This document shows, in pieces, positions 36,884-50,100 of a stretch of 64,000 nt of DNA. The notes beneath the pieces are model-generated. The model had not been told where the DNA came from, searched no databases, and was given only the letters and a program-made list of their open reading frames with translations. Position numbers and translations under genes: made by a program. Each line of letters starts with the position of its first letter. The stretch's first letter is position 1. Source of the DNA: Lonicera japonica (lineage: Eukaryota > Streptophyta > Magnoliopsida > Dipsacales > Caprifoliaceae); contig CM038467.1 of NCBI GenBank assembly GCA_021464415.1, positions 15,889,411-15,953,410 on the forward strand. The letters are read 5' to 3'.

Positions 36884-36895
36884 GCTCTGATACCA
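36884..36895 (-). other. Copia-type primer-binding site
   Basis: On the minus strand TGGTATCAGAGC, the initiator-tRNA-Met complement used by Ty1/Copia elements, lies two bases inside the LTR end. A minus-strand gag-like start (ATGGCAAGTGATGAAG, near 36865) follows it. Confidence 0.8.
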
Positions 36896-36897
36896 CT

Positions 36898-37256
36898 TGA
36901 CATAGTAGGGTTATTGGATAAGGAACTTATCGACATATAATTCTAAGAACGAGATAAAAAATCTCTAAGAGATAGAGTACAAACTCTAATAAATCTTTAT
37001 TAAAGAATAAGAGTAAGCCATTCTACCCCCTTTATATAGATTAAACAATCCTAAACAATAAGGAAACTTAAAGTAAACAATCTCAAACAATAATGAAAAC
37101 AAACCTAAAATAGTAAGGAAAACAATCATAAGACAAACACAAAACTTAATTAAAATAAAATACAAAAAAAAATAAGCAATAAACCTATTAAAACACAAAA
37201 CTAAGTCTCGTGGTGGTCTAGCACATTCATATAAACCTTGGGCAAATTCTACCACA
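36898..37256 (-). mobile_element. Copia-type LTR (5' LTR, minus orientation)
   Basis: Read on the minus strand the 359-bp segment starts TGTGGTAGAATTTGCCCAAG and ends CTACTATGTCA, followed by the primer-binding site; TG...CA ends are standard for LTRs. A TATATAAAG-type promoter element lies inside. Only about 240 bases of internal sequence resemble the element. I found no matching second LTR, so the rest appears lost. Confidence 0.75.
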
Positions 37257-37569
37257 CCATTTTTACGGTTAGAGGCAATATTTTCTAAACCCTAAAAATC
37301 TATATATGCATAACTAGAAGTGGTTGGCCTTGGTTATGAAATCAAGTTATATGTTTAATTAAAATTTAAAATACCATATTATCTAGTTATTTCCTCTTTT
37401 ACCATATAAGAAATATAAGATTATACGGTTGAGATGAAAGATATATTTTGAAAATTATAGATCCCATATATTGGGATGAGTTTGAACTAATTATTTATAT
37501 AGTAATTTGAATGTTGGCCTTCTAAAGTTCAAAACAAATTAAAAGATTTTTTTTTAAAAAAAAAAAAAA

Positions 37570-38680
37570 GGATCATTGGGTGCGTTTGTTTCGCTATTTG
37601 AATCTAAAGACTGATTATGAAGATTGAAATTTGAATTTGAAAAATCTGTTTGTTTTATTTTATTTCTGAATGTCATATTTGAATATGTGTTATTTATTTG
37701 AACATATCACATCTGAATACTGAATAAATATTATTTGAACAAATTTATCTTTATCCTCTTATTTCATGAAAACGATTATATTTAAAACGACCGGTACAAA
37801 AGAATATTTTACCTCAGTAAAAGTTAAGACTTTAGACTTGAAATACATGGCTGTCTCTTATTTGTAAAAGGTAAAATAAATATTCAAATATGAATTTTTA
37901 AACTAACCAAACAAAATTGAACCGCTTTAAATCTAAATGGACCAGTCGTGTAGACTTAGGTAGCATTTGCTAAAAAAACTGAAATCTAAAAACTGAAACT
38001 GAATATTTTTTTTGTTTAGATCTAAAAATTGTATCTGAAAAAATATTATTTGTTTAAATATAACACATCTAAAATCTGAATTTTTTGTAATATGACAATT
38101 TTGCCTTTATTAATTTATTTGGATCACATGATTCTTAAATGTAAGAGGGTAAAATAGATATTTTACATTTTTTAAAATTAAAGGGTTGTTTGTTTTCCCC
38201 AAAGTTTCAGATTTAAGTAGTGTGAAAGTTGTTTGTTTAGCAAAAAAATTAAGTGATTTGCCACTTAAATCTAAAAATTTGCATCCAAAATTTTAAGTGG
38301 CAAGTTTACGACTTAAATCTGAAAATTTAAAACACCTCGTTACAAAATATATATTTTACCCTCATTAAAACTCTAGTCATGTGATCTAAATATATTAATA
38401 AGAGTAAAATTGTCATATTAAAAAAAATTAATTTTCAAATGTGTTATATTTAAACAAACAATATGTTTTTAAATACAATTTTTAAAAATAAATAAATAAT
38501 TTTTTCAATTTTTAAATGTTTGATCAAACGCCAACTAAGTTTTCCAAGGAAAGAATTCACTACTTATTTATTTATTTTTTTCAATTTTAAGTGAAATTAA
38601 TAAACAATCTGAAAATCACTCAAATCTATATGAGTGATTTTCAAATTTAAGCTGCGTTAACGAACAAAATCCTTAAAAAA
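37570..38680. repeat. Composite AT-rich MITE cluster
   Basis: Several termini of the type GGGTGCGTTTGTTTCG (37574), TTAGGTAGCATTTGCTAA (37960), AAGGGTTGTTTGTTTTCCCC (38181) and inverse GCGTTAACGAACAAAATCC (38654) crowd here, with recurring ATCTGAAAA/TTTTTAGAT motifs. The pairings I tried overlap one another, so I give no individual boundaries. Confidence 0.5.
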
Positions 38681-38852
38681 TCTATACGGTATCTCCTCGT
38701 TCCAAAGGCAAGACCAAGAACACTGAGGAGTGCAGTGAGATAATGGCAATCTACAGGGGTGTTTTATGAAACTTTCCATGTAGCATCGATGGATGTAAAA
38801 TTACAAAGGTAAAGTAATCGGATATTTCTGAAATAAAGTGAACGAACGGGCT

Positions 38853-38860
38853 AAACCCTA
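38853..38860 (+). promoter_or_regulatory. Telo-box (AAACCCTA) upstream of FRS-like gene
   Basis: AAACCCTA preceded by GGGCT, a pair common in promoters of constitutively expressed plant genes. It lies about 340 bases upstream of the FRS-like ATG, a fitting distance for a core promoter, and suggests that the truncated gene has its own promoter. Confidence 0.4.
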
Positions 38861-39200
38861 ATTACGAACCCGGTGGCCATATCATACTCTTAACTACGAG
38901 GTCCTCACCCCCTGCGCCATAACACCAGGTTAGGTTTCTTCTGTACATTTCCAGCCTTTTTCTCCGACGCTATTTACTGTAATACCAACCAATTGTGTAC
39001 AGGTATGTATAGTGCTGATAAATTTCAATTGAAATTTCATGGACTCATAGCTATCTCTGTGGAAGCATTCCCCTCTTAAAACACACAGTTGGGCATTAAT
39101 GAAGAAAGCCCTTTGCCATTGACTTAACTTTTTATCGCACTTTATTTTCAGGCAGAGTGCCGTACTATTTTTCGAAATTGAGTAGTTTTTTGAGAGAGAA

Positions 39201-41456
39201 ATGAGTGGTAGCAACAAACAAAGGACCCTCGGGGCCGGGGGTCAGTATGTTTTGGAATATGTAAAGCGTATGCAGGCCGAAAACTCATCTTTCTTTTATG
39301 CAATTGAAGGCAATAGTGACGATTCTTGTGGAAATGTATTTTGGGCTGATGCCAATTCTAGGATGAACTATAACTTCTTTGGGGATGCTGTTAGGTTAGA
39401 CACGCCATACAGGGCCAATCGTTATAGGGTGCCCTTTGCTACTTTCACTGGGCTAAATCACCATGGGCAACCGGTGTTATTTGGATGTGCATTACTTCTC
39501 AATGAGTCTGATACCTCCTTTATATGGCTACTCCAAACATGGCTTCAAGCTATGTCTGGAAATTTCCCTGTGTCTATTACGACTGATCCGGATAGGCTTA
39601 TACAGATGGCTGTTGCACAAGTTTTGCCTAACACGCGTCATAGGTTTTGTAAATGGAGCATATTTAGAGAAACCAACGAGAAACTAGCCCATATCTATCA
39701 AACACATCCTACTTTTGAGATTGAGTTTCAAAAGTGCATTAATGAGTCCGAGTCAGTTGAGGAGTTTGAATCGTGTTGGGAATCTCTCCTAGAGAGTAAC
39801 TACCTAGTGGATGATGAATGGCTTCAGTCCATGTACAATGCACGCCATCAGTGGGTCCCTGTATACATGCGGGATGCATTTTTTGGGGAGTTGTCTACAA
39901 CGGAGGGAGGCAACGCTGTAAACTTGTTTTTTGATGGGTATGTGAATGCGGCAACTACCTTACAAGTGCTGATTAAACAGTGTGAGAAGGCTATAGCAAG
40001 TTGGAATGAGAAGGAACTGAAGGCTGATTTTGATACCACTAACACCACTCCCGCATTAAAGACACCTTCTCCTATGGAAAAACAAGCTGCAAACCTCTAC
40101 ACAAGGAGAATATTCATCAAGTTCCAAGAGGAATTAGTTGAGACCCTAGCTAATCCCGCTACTAAACTAGAAGATTCTGGAACCATCACGACATATCGGG
40201 TGGCGAAATTTGGGGAAGAACACAAAGCTCACACAGTCAGATTCAATTCGTTTGAGATGAAAGCTAATTGCAGCTGCCAAATGTTTGAATTCTCGGGTAT
40301 TATTTGTAGACATGTGTTGGCGGTATTCAGAGTGAAAAATGTTCTTACTCTCCCTTCACAATACGTTCTTAAACGATGGACGAGGAATGCCAAGAGTGGA
40401 GGTGTTGCGGATGAATGTGCTCCTGAAGTGCCAATCAATTCTCAAGAGTCCTTAACCGTAAGGTATAATAATTTACGTCAAGAGGCTATCAAATTTGTAG
40501 AAGAAGGGGCAAAATCAATACATATTTATAATGTGGCCATGGATGCTCTGCAAGTAGCTTCAAAGAAGGTTGCTGCTGCCAAGAAACAAAATTCTGGATC
40601 CACACAGGGTGGCGCTTTAGCGAATGGAGATAATCGAGAGATTCCTGTGGGTGAAGAAAATGGAACATCATATCAATCTACGGTTAGACACAAATACCTC
40701 ATTTCTGTTTCTATAATTTGAGTTATTTTCACATAATTATTTCAGTTTCTTCTTGTTAGTTTGTTGATTTATTCCTCTTTTAGGTTTCACTGGACTTCTG
40801 TTAACATTAGGATTTTGTCCCTATCCACGTTGGAAGACAGGGAGGATATTGCTTTAGTTCTCAAGCATGGATGCTCATACTTTAATAATATTTAAATCCT
40901 TTGGACATCGTTTCTGAACCTGCTAATATTTATTATTTTTTGATTGAAGAATGTTCGTTCTATTTTATCTTACAAATAGCAAAGACATGACTTGAAACAA
41001 AGCAAATATTATTTGTTTCTTTTAAGCTGAGTCTGATTGATTTACATGGAACTAAATTAATTCCTTAGAATTATTTTACACAGAAAAGGAATATGGAAAA
41101 CGAAAACTTTGAGGAGAGGTAAGTTTTGGATTCCATGGAGAAGGAATAAATTAGGCTAAGGGGAGTTGACTGTGAAAATTAATCCCTTGAAAAGTTAATG
41201 CAATCAAATGCCAGTTATGGAAATTAGGCAATCTGGGGTTTGCTCAATGGGAAAAAAGGTCCAATCAAACATTCCCTTATTTGTGCAGGAAGAGAAGGCA
41301 AAGAAGATTCGAGAATTGAGCGCGGAGTTGGACAGTACAAATCAACGATGTGAAGTGTATCGTGCAAATCTGCTGGCAGTTTTAAGGGATATGGAGGACC
41401 AGAAGTTAAAGCTGTCAGTTAAAGTGCAGAATGCGAGGCTTAGCTTGAAAGAATGA
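39201..41456 (+). CDS. FAR1-related sequence protein (FRS3-like), N-terminally short
   Basis: Domesticated MULE-transposase transcription factor family (FHY3/FAR1, light and hormone signalling). Exons 39201-40682 and 41289-41456 give 549 aa. A MULE transposase core (residues about 60-165: NRYRVPFATFTGLNHHGQPV, GCALLLNESDTSFIWLLQTW, TTDPDRLI), a SWIM zinc finger (C357, C359, C369, H371 in ANCSCQMFEFSGIICRHV) and the FRS3-type C-terminus (RCEVYRANLLAVLRDMEDQK, KVQNARLSLKE) are present. The FAR1-type DNA-binding domain that normally precedes SGSN-RTLG is absent. An in-frame stop lies just upstream of the ATG, so the short form is real as assembled. The usual QRSES-MN motif reads TEGGNAVN. Either a short FRS-related factor or a decaying duplicate. 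Confidence 0.82.
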
Positions 41457-41672
41457 TTAATGTTTGCAGAAATGTATTGTAGCCAGAAATGTATTGTAGC
41501 CATTTTTGTATTTAGGTTTGCTTTGTTGATATAAAAGAGTTGGAGTTTTCTTTTTCCGCATCCTTTTCTCGTAATTCATTGTCACTAATATATTCTTAAA
41601 TGGATTTATGTAGATTGATTTGGCTTCACACCATTTTGCGATACAATGAAGCGCCAACTGGTTATCTTCGTT

Positions 41673-41870
41673 TTATTTTAATAATGAACTCTCATCTTCT
41701 TTGTCATCATTGCCCATCATCTCCATACCCGCCTTGGTAGAGGCAGTTCCCCGGGGAGACTCAGATCTGCTGGAAATGTTGCTAAAATTTGTGTTGAATG
41801 AATCCAGGGCCTCATCACAGAGGAGCGGGAAGATATTGACCCAGACGCCCAGCCGTTTGCAGAAAAAGAC
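41673..41870 (-). other. Orphan coding-like fragment, unknown
   Basis: A minus-strand frame of about 60 codons (KRLGVWVNIFPLLCDEALDS ... ending DDKEDESSLLK) has balanced composition and an acidic tail like a genuine C-terminal exon, unlike its AT-rich surroundings. No upstream exon is evident above 41880. I do not recognise the family. It may be a relic of a gene's last exon or a chance frame. Confidence 0.3.
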
Positions 41871-41879
41871 CAAATAAAT

Positions 41880-43100
41880 TAGCCTTGTCTTAAATTATAC
41901 ATCGTAGTAAGATACACAATAAACGCACGTACACGTTTATATCAACTACAAAAAAATGATTTGAAATAACACTTGCACGAATATAACTAATGTCTATACT
42001 ATATACATAGTGTGAAACATTCTCTATTTAAGTATTTAAGCGTCCTTCCATTACGGTCTATGTTCATTCCTTTCCTTCTTTAAGAGGTAATTTGTAAATT
42101 GCCAATTATTTGATTAAGAAATAGTGATAGTAAAACTTGAACACGTGACTTCTAGCATAAAAACATTACTATATTGCAATATCAGTAAATAGAAGGACAT
42201 ATTGTGGATTTAGAACATTACTAAATATAATATTAAACACAAATCAAGCGTACTACAAATTCCAGTAGCGCTAATTCATGCACACAAGTGTACAAATATT
42301 CTATAGTTTTACTATCATAATAATAATAATATCATCGGTGAGATTTGCTCCTTTGAGTATCTGATGCGGCACCAAGTGATTGAATGGTGAATGTGATTAA
42401 ATAACCACCACCCTCCATGCATGCAGGGTAGCTTTTCACATACAAATGGTTGCCGAACGCGCATGGTGGTAAGCTAGCCATCGATGATAAGTGTTTTGAC
42501 AGTTGATACATATAGATACCTACTTTTGATTTTGCCCTTTATGTTTTAATTTTACAAAAAAAATTATAATACTAGCTTAATCAATAAAACTTGAATCTTT
42601 TCACTAGTAAAAATTATATAGAACCCTCAACCACCGAGTCATTTATTACTTTTTTGAATTTTATTTCTTCAAATCACTTATATCTTTAGTGCATATATAT
42701 TGCGCGTGTGCAAAAATCATATATATATATATTTTTGCATATGCTTTCAATTGAGATAACAAAATGAGAATAAGAACAACATGATTTTAATCATATCTTG
42801 AACAATTCAAACTCGAAATTACTACATCATTGAATGTTAATTGAAAACCCCAAACACAAATGTAATACATAAGCCAGAGGATCAACTTTGATTCAAAATT
42901 GAATAAAGGTAGTAATAGAAATCTCTATTTGTTCTCTAAAATTTAAAGAGATTTTGTGAAAATTCCTGAGAAAAAATACGGAACAGCGTGCTTTTATAAA
43001 ATTTATACTCAAATTTAAATTTAGGGAAAAATATAAGGAAGGGGTGGACTTCGCTCTAATTATTTGTTACGGGAGGCATGTGGCGGATGAGATTTCAAGA
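41880..43100. other. AT-rich spacer before ARID5
   Basis: No gene or defined repeat found. Short TA and TAA microsatellites occur (42317-42333, 42719-42731). Confidence 0.4.
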
Positions 43101-43487
43101 TAGTGGAAGCAAGCCTCCTCAACTCCAAACTTGAAAACTCAAAAAATACACAGAGAGAGCCAAAGACGAGCGCAAACAAACAAATTCAGTAACCGACTCT
43201 CTCTTACCCTAAAGAGGAGGAGGAGGAGGAAAGAAGGACTTATCGTTTTCACTTTTCAGGTATCTCTGCCCGGCCTTTTTAGGGTTTTCGTATTCTTTCC
43301 CCTCTTATCCTCGCTGATCTTCCACATTAACTTGTAGAGGACCTATTTTTCTTTTTAAACGCTCTTTCTTCTTCTTCTTCTTCTTCCTTAAATCTCTCTC
43401 GCTAAGAATAATTTTCAATTTTTTCGCATGCAGATTTTTGGTTTTAAGGCGGTGCCGTGTTCTTCGTGTCTCTCCGAAACTCTTCAG

Positions 43488-44108
43488 GTACGCTCTCTCA
43501 CTACATTCATACTCTCTCCCTATGTGCATTCTTCACTTCTCTCCTTTGTTCTCTCAGTAATGTTTATTCCTCCTATATGCAATGGCTTTTCGGTAATGTC
43601 CCAGTTTTGAATGAGCGTTCCCTCCATCGAAATACCAAAAACTAAAAAATGAAGATAATTAGGGCTCCAAAATTTAATATTTAGAAAAAGACCTTGAATC
43701 CTTGATTTAGGGGGTGTTTGTTTTTGCCTCTGAATGCTTAATGAGGGAGTTTTAAGCATTCAAAAGGTGCCGTATGGTGTTTGTTTTTTAAAATTATTAA
43801 GAAGTCAACGAACTATTTTTTTTTTAATGATCAAGCATTCAGCATTAAGAGTCATTAGTCCTGCTGAATGCTTAATGCTGAATTTAAACCATTGTTTTAT
43901 ACAAAAACTTAAAATTCAGAACCTCATTTAGAATAAAAAACAAACAGCATTTTCAGAGTTTGGATTCGGCATTTAACACTCAGCAATTAGTAATCAGCAT
44001 TCAGCAATCAAAGGTTAAAAAAACAAACACACCCTTAATAAATTCAGAATTAGGCGGACATTTTTCTGTTGATTTTAGTCCTCAAATCACCCTCGTTTGC
44101 AATTACAG
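43488..44108 (+). other. Probable 5' UTR intron of ARID5
   Basis: A consensus donor (TTCAG|GTACGC) and an acceptor (AATTACAG|AGAAACTAGG) bound 621 bases just upstream of the ARID5 start codon. The flanking exonic sequence is CT-rich leader-like DNA from about 43131. More than half of this intron is the MITE at 43710-44034. Needs transcript support. Confidence 0.5.
43710..44034. mobile_element. MITE inside the ARID5 leader intron
   Basis: The left end GGGGGTGTTTGTTTTTGCC and right end (reverse complement GGGTGTGTTTGTTTTTTTAA) are inverted repeats flanked by TTA (43707-43709, 44035-44037). The interior has subterminal CTGAATGCTTAAT / ATTCAGCA repeats. 325 bp, non-coding. Sister to the 11578 element. 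Confidence 0.75.
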
Positions 44109-44177
44109 AGAAACTAGGGTTTGTCTTTTGCCCTTTCAAGCTGGAGACGGGATTTGAAGTTTGTTACTGATCCTAAG

Positions 44178-47100
44178 ATGGAAGGTAATCCCGAATCCCT
44201 CAAAGATGCTCAGGGTGCTGCTGTTGATAATGATGGCGATGTTAAGGTGACAGACAAAGAGTTAGAAAAAGGTGAATCTTCCCACCTGGAGGACGTACAA
44301 GGTCAAAAGCAAGAATCTTCTAAGTCCAAAGACATCGAAGTTGAAAGTGAGAAATTGCCAGGCTCAGAGAGTGGAGGATTTGACAAGGAGGAATTGCCTC
44401 ACTGTGAGGATGGGCAAGTCGCAGTTGAATTGCCTAAGGATAGTTGTTTGGTTGAGAATAAATGCTTGGTTGAACCTACTGTCGTTGAATCCGTTGTTGA
44501 TGGCATTAGCAGTGATATACATGGAGAGAATAGGGACACCGATTCTGCAAATTTGGATACACAGAATCATTCAGACTCTGCCGCACCCAATGAGAATCTT
44601 TTGGATAAAAATGCAAAAGAAGAGAAGGGTGAGGAGTTGGACAACGGGATGAAGGGAACCAAGGAGGAGGAATTGGAAAATGGGTCGACAGGAATGGATT
44701 CCAGTCCAAACATTGAGTTTAAGGAGGAAGAATTGAACAATGGAGCTACGGGGTCAGAGTTGCTTCCTGCAAATAAAACAGAGGAGGAGCTGAATGAAGG
44801 GGTGATGGGGATGGAGATTCTACCTTACAATGAAGTGGCAGATGAATTGCTGAAGCCAGAAGTGGATGCTGGTCATGAGGTTGATGTGAAGACCAATAGC
44901 AGGTCATTTCTTTTGGAACCAGATGCTGACTTCGCCGACGAAGCTGGAACAGAGGAAGAGCAAGTGGAGTTTATGAAGGAGCTAGAAACTTTCCACAAAG
45001 AGAGGTGCTTGGAATTCAAGCCCCCAAAGTTCTACGGAGAGCCGTTAAATTGCCTCAAGTTAGTTTCAACTTGTTTTAAGCTATGCATATAACAGAAGTC
45101 TAGTGGCCTATAACTTTGATGTTATTTGTTTCTTCATCTTTGTCTTCATTAGGTTATGGAGATCAGTGGTCAGACTTGGTGGCTATGAACAGGTTTGCAG
45201 TGCTTTTATTTGCCCGACTATTTATGGCTCTTTGTTTTTCTTGTGCTTCATCTTTTATCATGATGGGGAGTAGTACATCCATTGTTGTTAGTAAATTTAA
45301 CTGAGATCTTGATTGTCTCTTTCAATATCAGAACTTCATTGTGTATGTTATACAAGTGTGTCAGTAAAGCTTTGGATTACTTTGAGCTGCTCAAATCCCA
45401 CTAATAATAAGGAATCAGTTGGTTGATACTGTCAAACTGTTACGGTCGGATGCTCTAGTAGCACTTATTTTGGTAAAACAAGGTAGCAAGAAAAGTAATT
45501 CTTTCTCAGTATTTCTGTTCTCCCTCGCGTGAATCCATGTTGATGCTACGTGACTAGAACAATCCCATAGCTTACCCGTGTGCATGTGTTATTGTAGATA
45601 TTTATTCTTTTATTTTTAGTTCAGATTGTTAGTTTTGATCCTGCCTGTCTTGTAACTATATATTTCAATTGAACACATCAATCTGCGAGTAGTAACCTTG
45701 TGGATGCCCTATTCCCATGCTATTCAAGCTTGGTTAGTTGTTTGATTTTTATTTAAATGCATCCTTGTACATATGGAATTATTGTCTTGTTTTGGAACTT
45801 TTTTACTCATTTGCTTCTTAGATGCTATTAAGTGATAGATGATTTTATTACAGCATGGTTTGAAGATCATAAATTATATATATATATTTTGTATGAAGCA
45901 TAATATGACTGCTCCCCTGCCTGGAATTTGTAGGTGACCTCATGCAAGCTGTGGCGGCAAGTGGGAGAATCATTCAAACCCCCCAAGTAAGAAGTAGTTT
46001 GTGTTGGGCTGACGTGCTTATAATTCAATGAGAATTTATGGCTTCAAAACAGCCCTTTTTGCAAATAATTTTTTATGTATCACTATATTGTACATTATGC
46101 AAATGAAACGAAGTAGTTGATGTAGTTGTCGAATAGGTACCCATAATATGTTGTACTGGAATAACACGTGACAGAAGCTTTACTTTATGTGAGTCAAAAT
46201 ACGTAATTGCTATCAATGGTGGGATAGGTTTCCCAATGTAGTAGCGTTACAGTGGTAAGGTTACGATGGCATACTGGAATTTCATATGACAAGTTTTTGC
46301 AAGGCTTGTAGCCTTGTATAAGGAACTTAACGTTGTGCTTTTTGATGTACCACAATACAAGTGTAGTGCATAGCATTGTACTACTATAGTACCATAAATT
46401 GTTGATTCATATGTGCATCTCTTAGAATTTAAATCAACTTTAATTATCTCTCATCTTCTCTGTTGTGTGTACAGTGTTTTCCTAGTGTAATTTTTTTTTT
46501 GAAGTTTGTTCTTAGAATTGAAGTTCTGTATGACTGAATTTTCATAATGCTCAAACCTTGCAGGACCTGCACTACCGTCTCGTGGACATTTCGATGTTTT
46601 TATGAGAAGGTTATGCTGTATTTGCTAATTTCATGAGTTCTTTTCTGTGTCATTTGTTTTGGACATTTTGTAATCTCAGTCTTCTTATTCTTGTCTATGT
46701 TGGTGGAAAATGGCTTATTGGAGTTGTTCTGTGGTTTGACTGGGTCATAGTTCAATCGCTGAGACTGTTAGACTATAAGGAGACTCATTAAAGTAGATAA
46801 TGTCTTAGGATAAGCTTGATTAGGATGATATAGGCTATAATTTGGAAAAACCTGGAGGAGAAACTATGGATGGCAGGATCAATTTTTAAAGAAATCAGAA
46901 GGTAATTACTTTCTATCGTGGATAGAGTATCTAATGTTCTAAAAAGAGCTACTCGGAAGTCAGTTGTAGGAGGGGGCTTAGCACCTAGAGCGCGTAAGCG
47001 GACGCTTGGCAGCTTGGCTAGGTGGCCGATTTTCTGTTTATTTATATTTTAAAATATAATATTACAAAATCTAACTCTAGTTCTAAAAGTGACATTAAGA

Positions 47101-50100
47101 GTTTCTTAAACGAATATTTCATAATCTAGACATGAAACAAATAATTTTCAAAACAAAAAGGAGTAATAAACTCCATCAGTATAGGTGGTCCCGTAGCTAC
47201 ACTAAGCGGCAGGCAATCCATTGCTGGTGCGTAGGCGGAGCTTAGTCGGCCTTGGGCCAGGATTTTTTTAGAACACTTCTTGTATTATATTGTTTTATTT
47301 TATGTAAAAGGATTACCAACCGCTACCTAGGCAGTGGGCTCCCTATGCTACCTGCTTTCTGCTAGGACTTTAGGGATCATTGTTCAAAACTCATAGAAAT
47401 TTTACTTTAGCTGTTATTATGTGAGGTCAGTTTGCTTAATATCAAAATAAGGTGTCATACCCATTCTGCGAATTGATGTGTATCGTGTGTTTAGGTGATT
47501 ATTCTAATCCTGCACATAATCAAATTAATTTATTTTCTATAAAAAAGTTATATTTGGACTTTTATATACTTTTATAATTGGTCTTCGTATATTGCATCTA
47601 GCATCCCTGCATTATGGACTTGTGCTAATTTTTTTTCCTTTTGCAGGCATTACTTGAATATGAAAAGCATAAAATGCGTTGCGGTGAACTCCCTTTCACT
47701 GATGTTGCTTCTACAGAACCAGCCAGTGCTGGAAATCAGGTAATCTCATGTTTGTACTTCTGAATTATGTCTTGTAGAAATTTCCTTTTAGTCAGAAAAC
47801 AGAATATGTTCCTCTTATTGCCAGCATGGATTTTGTGATTAATTTTTTTTGGGACCAAAGCAGCGCCCCTTACCAATTGTGCCTTGCCTTGGCCCTATCA
47901 AGGCACATATCGCTGTGTGCCTAGATACTGGAAACTGCAAAAGTATTTCTAGATAAAACTCTACTCCATATGCTTCAAGCCCGCATGGAACACAAATGCT
48001 ATCATTATCTTTCCCCATTTTAACAGCTTATCTTTTGTCCTTAGTCTGTCCTTGCACACAATCCATAGAATGCAACTCACTCGGGGATGTAGTTCTTACC
48101 AACCATACTGTGAGACAACAGGAATTAATAGAGTCCTTATTTTATTAAAATAGATTTTAATGCAAGTAGTGTTAATAAAAAATTGACAAAGCTGAGTCAG
48201 TCAATTGACCAAAATTGTAAAATTCATTATAATCATCCTTCTGATTATATATAATTCAAGAATCTACGTAGCTATCTATTGTATCAAAGTTTACAAATTG
48301 TGCATTAAACGTGTCTTGAAATCCTTTCGTTGTGAGAGCGTGGTGATTTTAGTGATGCATTATTTGCTGCTTCTTTTTTAACTTTTTTTTTTGACCATCT
48401 AAACTGACATGGGCACGGCGTACTCCCAACAAAGTAACATGTTTTTGTTATACCCGTGCCTCGTGCACTAACTTTTGATGGGTCTATTAAAAACAATATA
48501 TGAAATGCTGAATTTTTGTTGGGTCTATTATTATATGTATTAGTATTGACAGTCGTCGATTGTGCTATTTTGTACTTTATTTGGGGTGCAAGTGAACTCG
48601 AAACAAATGTATTTTAACAACTGAAAACTCCATTCATACTTTTCGCAAGCAGGCCTGTCTTAATCAAGCTTCAGGATCAGGGAGAGCAAGAAGAGATGCC
48701 GCAGCTCGTGCTATGCAGGGCTGGCACTCTCAGCGTCTTCTTGGTAATGGTGAGGTTGGTGACCCAATCATCAAGGTTTGTGGATATACCGTCTAGTCTT
48801 ACGCCTTAAAACCTTTTCTTTTCAGTTATTTGTTGCCTTTGTTTTTAAATATATTTTCCCCTTAGATGTGCTTATGACATTTTCAAAAAATGATCTTGTT
48901 CTGTAGGATAAAAATCCGACTTCTATGCCTAAGCGTGAAAAGCAGCTTAAAAGCATTGGTATGGATTTTCAATGGAGCCAAAACCTTAGTGCGCCATGCA
49001 AATCCCTTGCTCTGAAACATTTTTTCTCCCCTTCTTTTGACTAAGGTTTGCTAAAGCGGAAAAAGCCATCACCTGTTGAGCGGGCTGTCAAAGTTGCACG
49101 TATGAAAGCATCAAGCCCACAGTTAAGATATCTGGTTACACTATTGGGTTTTCATCCCTTCGTTGCTCCCGAATGTGAGACATTATGATCTATAGAAATC
49201 ACTACTGGGTGGCTCTATTGCGAAAGCGTGTGGCTTTTGTCAAGGTGGTGTACAATTGTGAAAGCACTTGGTACAAACTTTCAAAGCAGTACTTTGCTCT
49301 GGAAAGCCACAATTGCTTTTGCAATAGGTTTGGCCATCACTATTTTTACATGTCTTTCTTTCTGATGATTTTGTCCCAGTTAAACATATTTATTTCCCCT
49401 TGTACAACTTATTATGTGATCAACTCCTAAAATTCTGATTAATTTGTCATTATCATTTGAAGTGGTGATGCTTTTGTTTGTAAGGTTCTTTGGGAAAAAC
49501 AAAGTAAAATCTGGAATATGATTGAAAGGATCTTTGTCTGACCGTATTTCCTTATCAATTATGGGAAGAAAGTTATAAACCCAGTTGGAAAACTTTTTCT
49601 ATCAAAAAAGGAAAAGTGAAAATTTGGAATCCTTCTTTGAAATTCTTTCAAGCCCTTCTTCGTGATACTCCTTTCCTCAATTCAACGGTATTTGGGAAAA
49701 TGGAATCCCTACCAAAATTAAGGTGTTTGCATGGCTGGCTTCTTTGGGAAAGGTGAGTACATGTGACGTGGTTCAATCAAGGAGGCCTTTTATGTGTCTC
49801 TCCCCTTTGTGGCGTGTTTTTTTGTAGGAAGGCCAATGAAAATATTGACCATATTTTGCTCCACTGTGAATTTGTTAAGGTGTGGTCAAAGGCTTTAGAG
49901 GTGTTTGGTTGATTGGAGCCCTTCCCAAGAGATGGATTGATTTCGTGATTATAAAATGGCAGTTCAGAAAGGGAAGTAAGAAGGTTAAGCAGTTATGGCA
50001 TGGCAGATTTGGTGTGAACGAAACCGGAGGATTTTTGAAGATAGAAGCAGCGTTCCATATGATATCTGAGAATCTTCCTGCTTTTTAGTTGGATTGTGGG

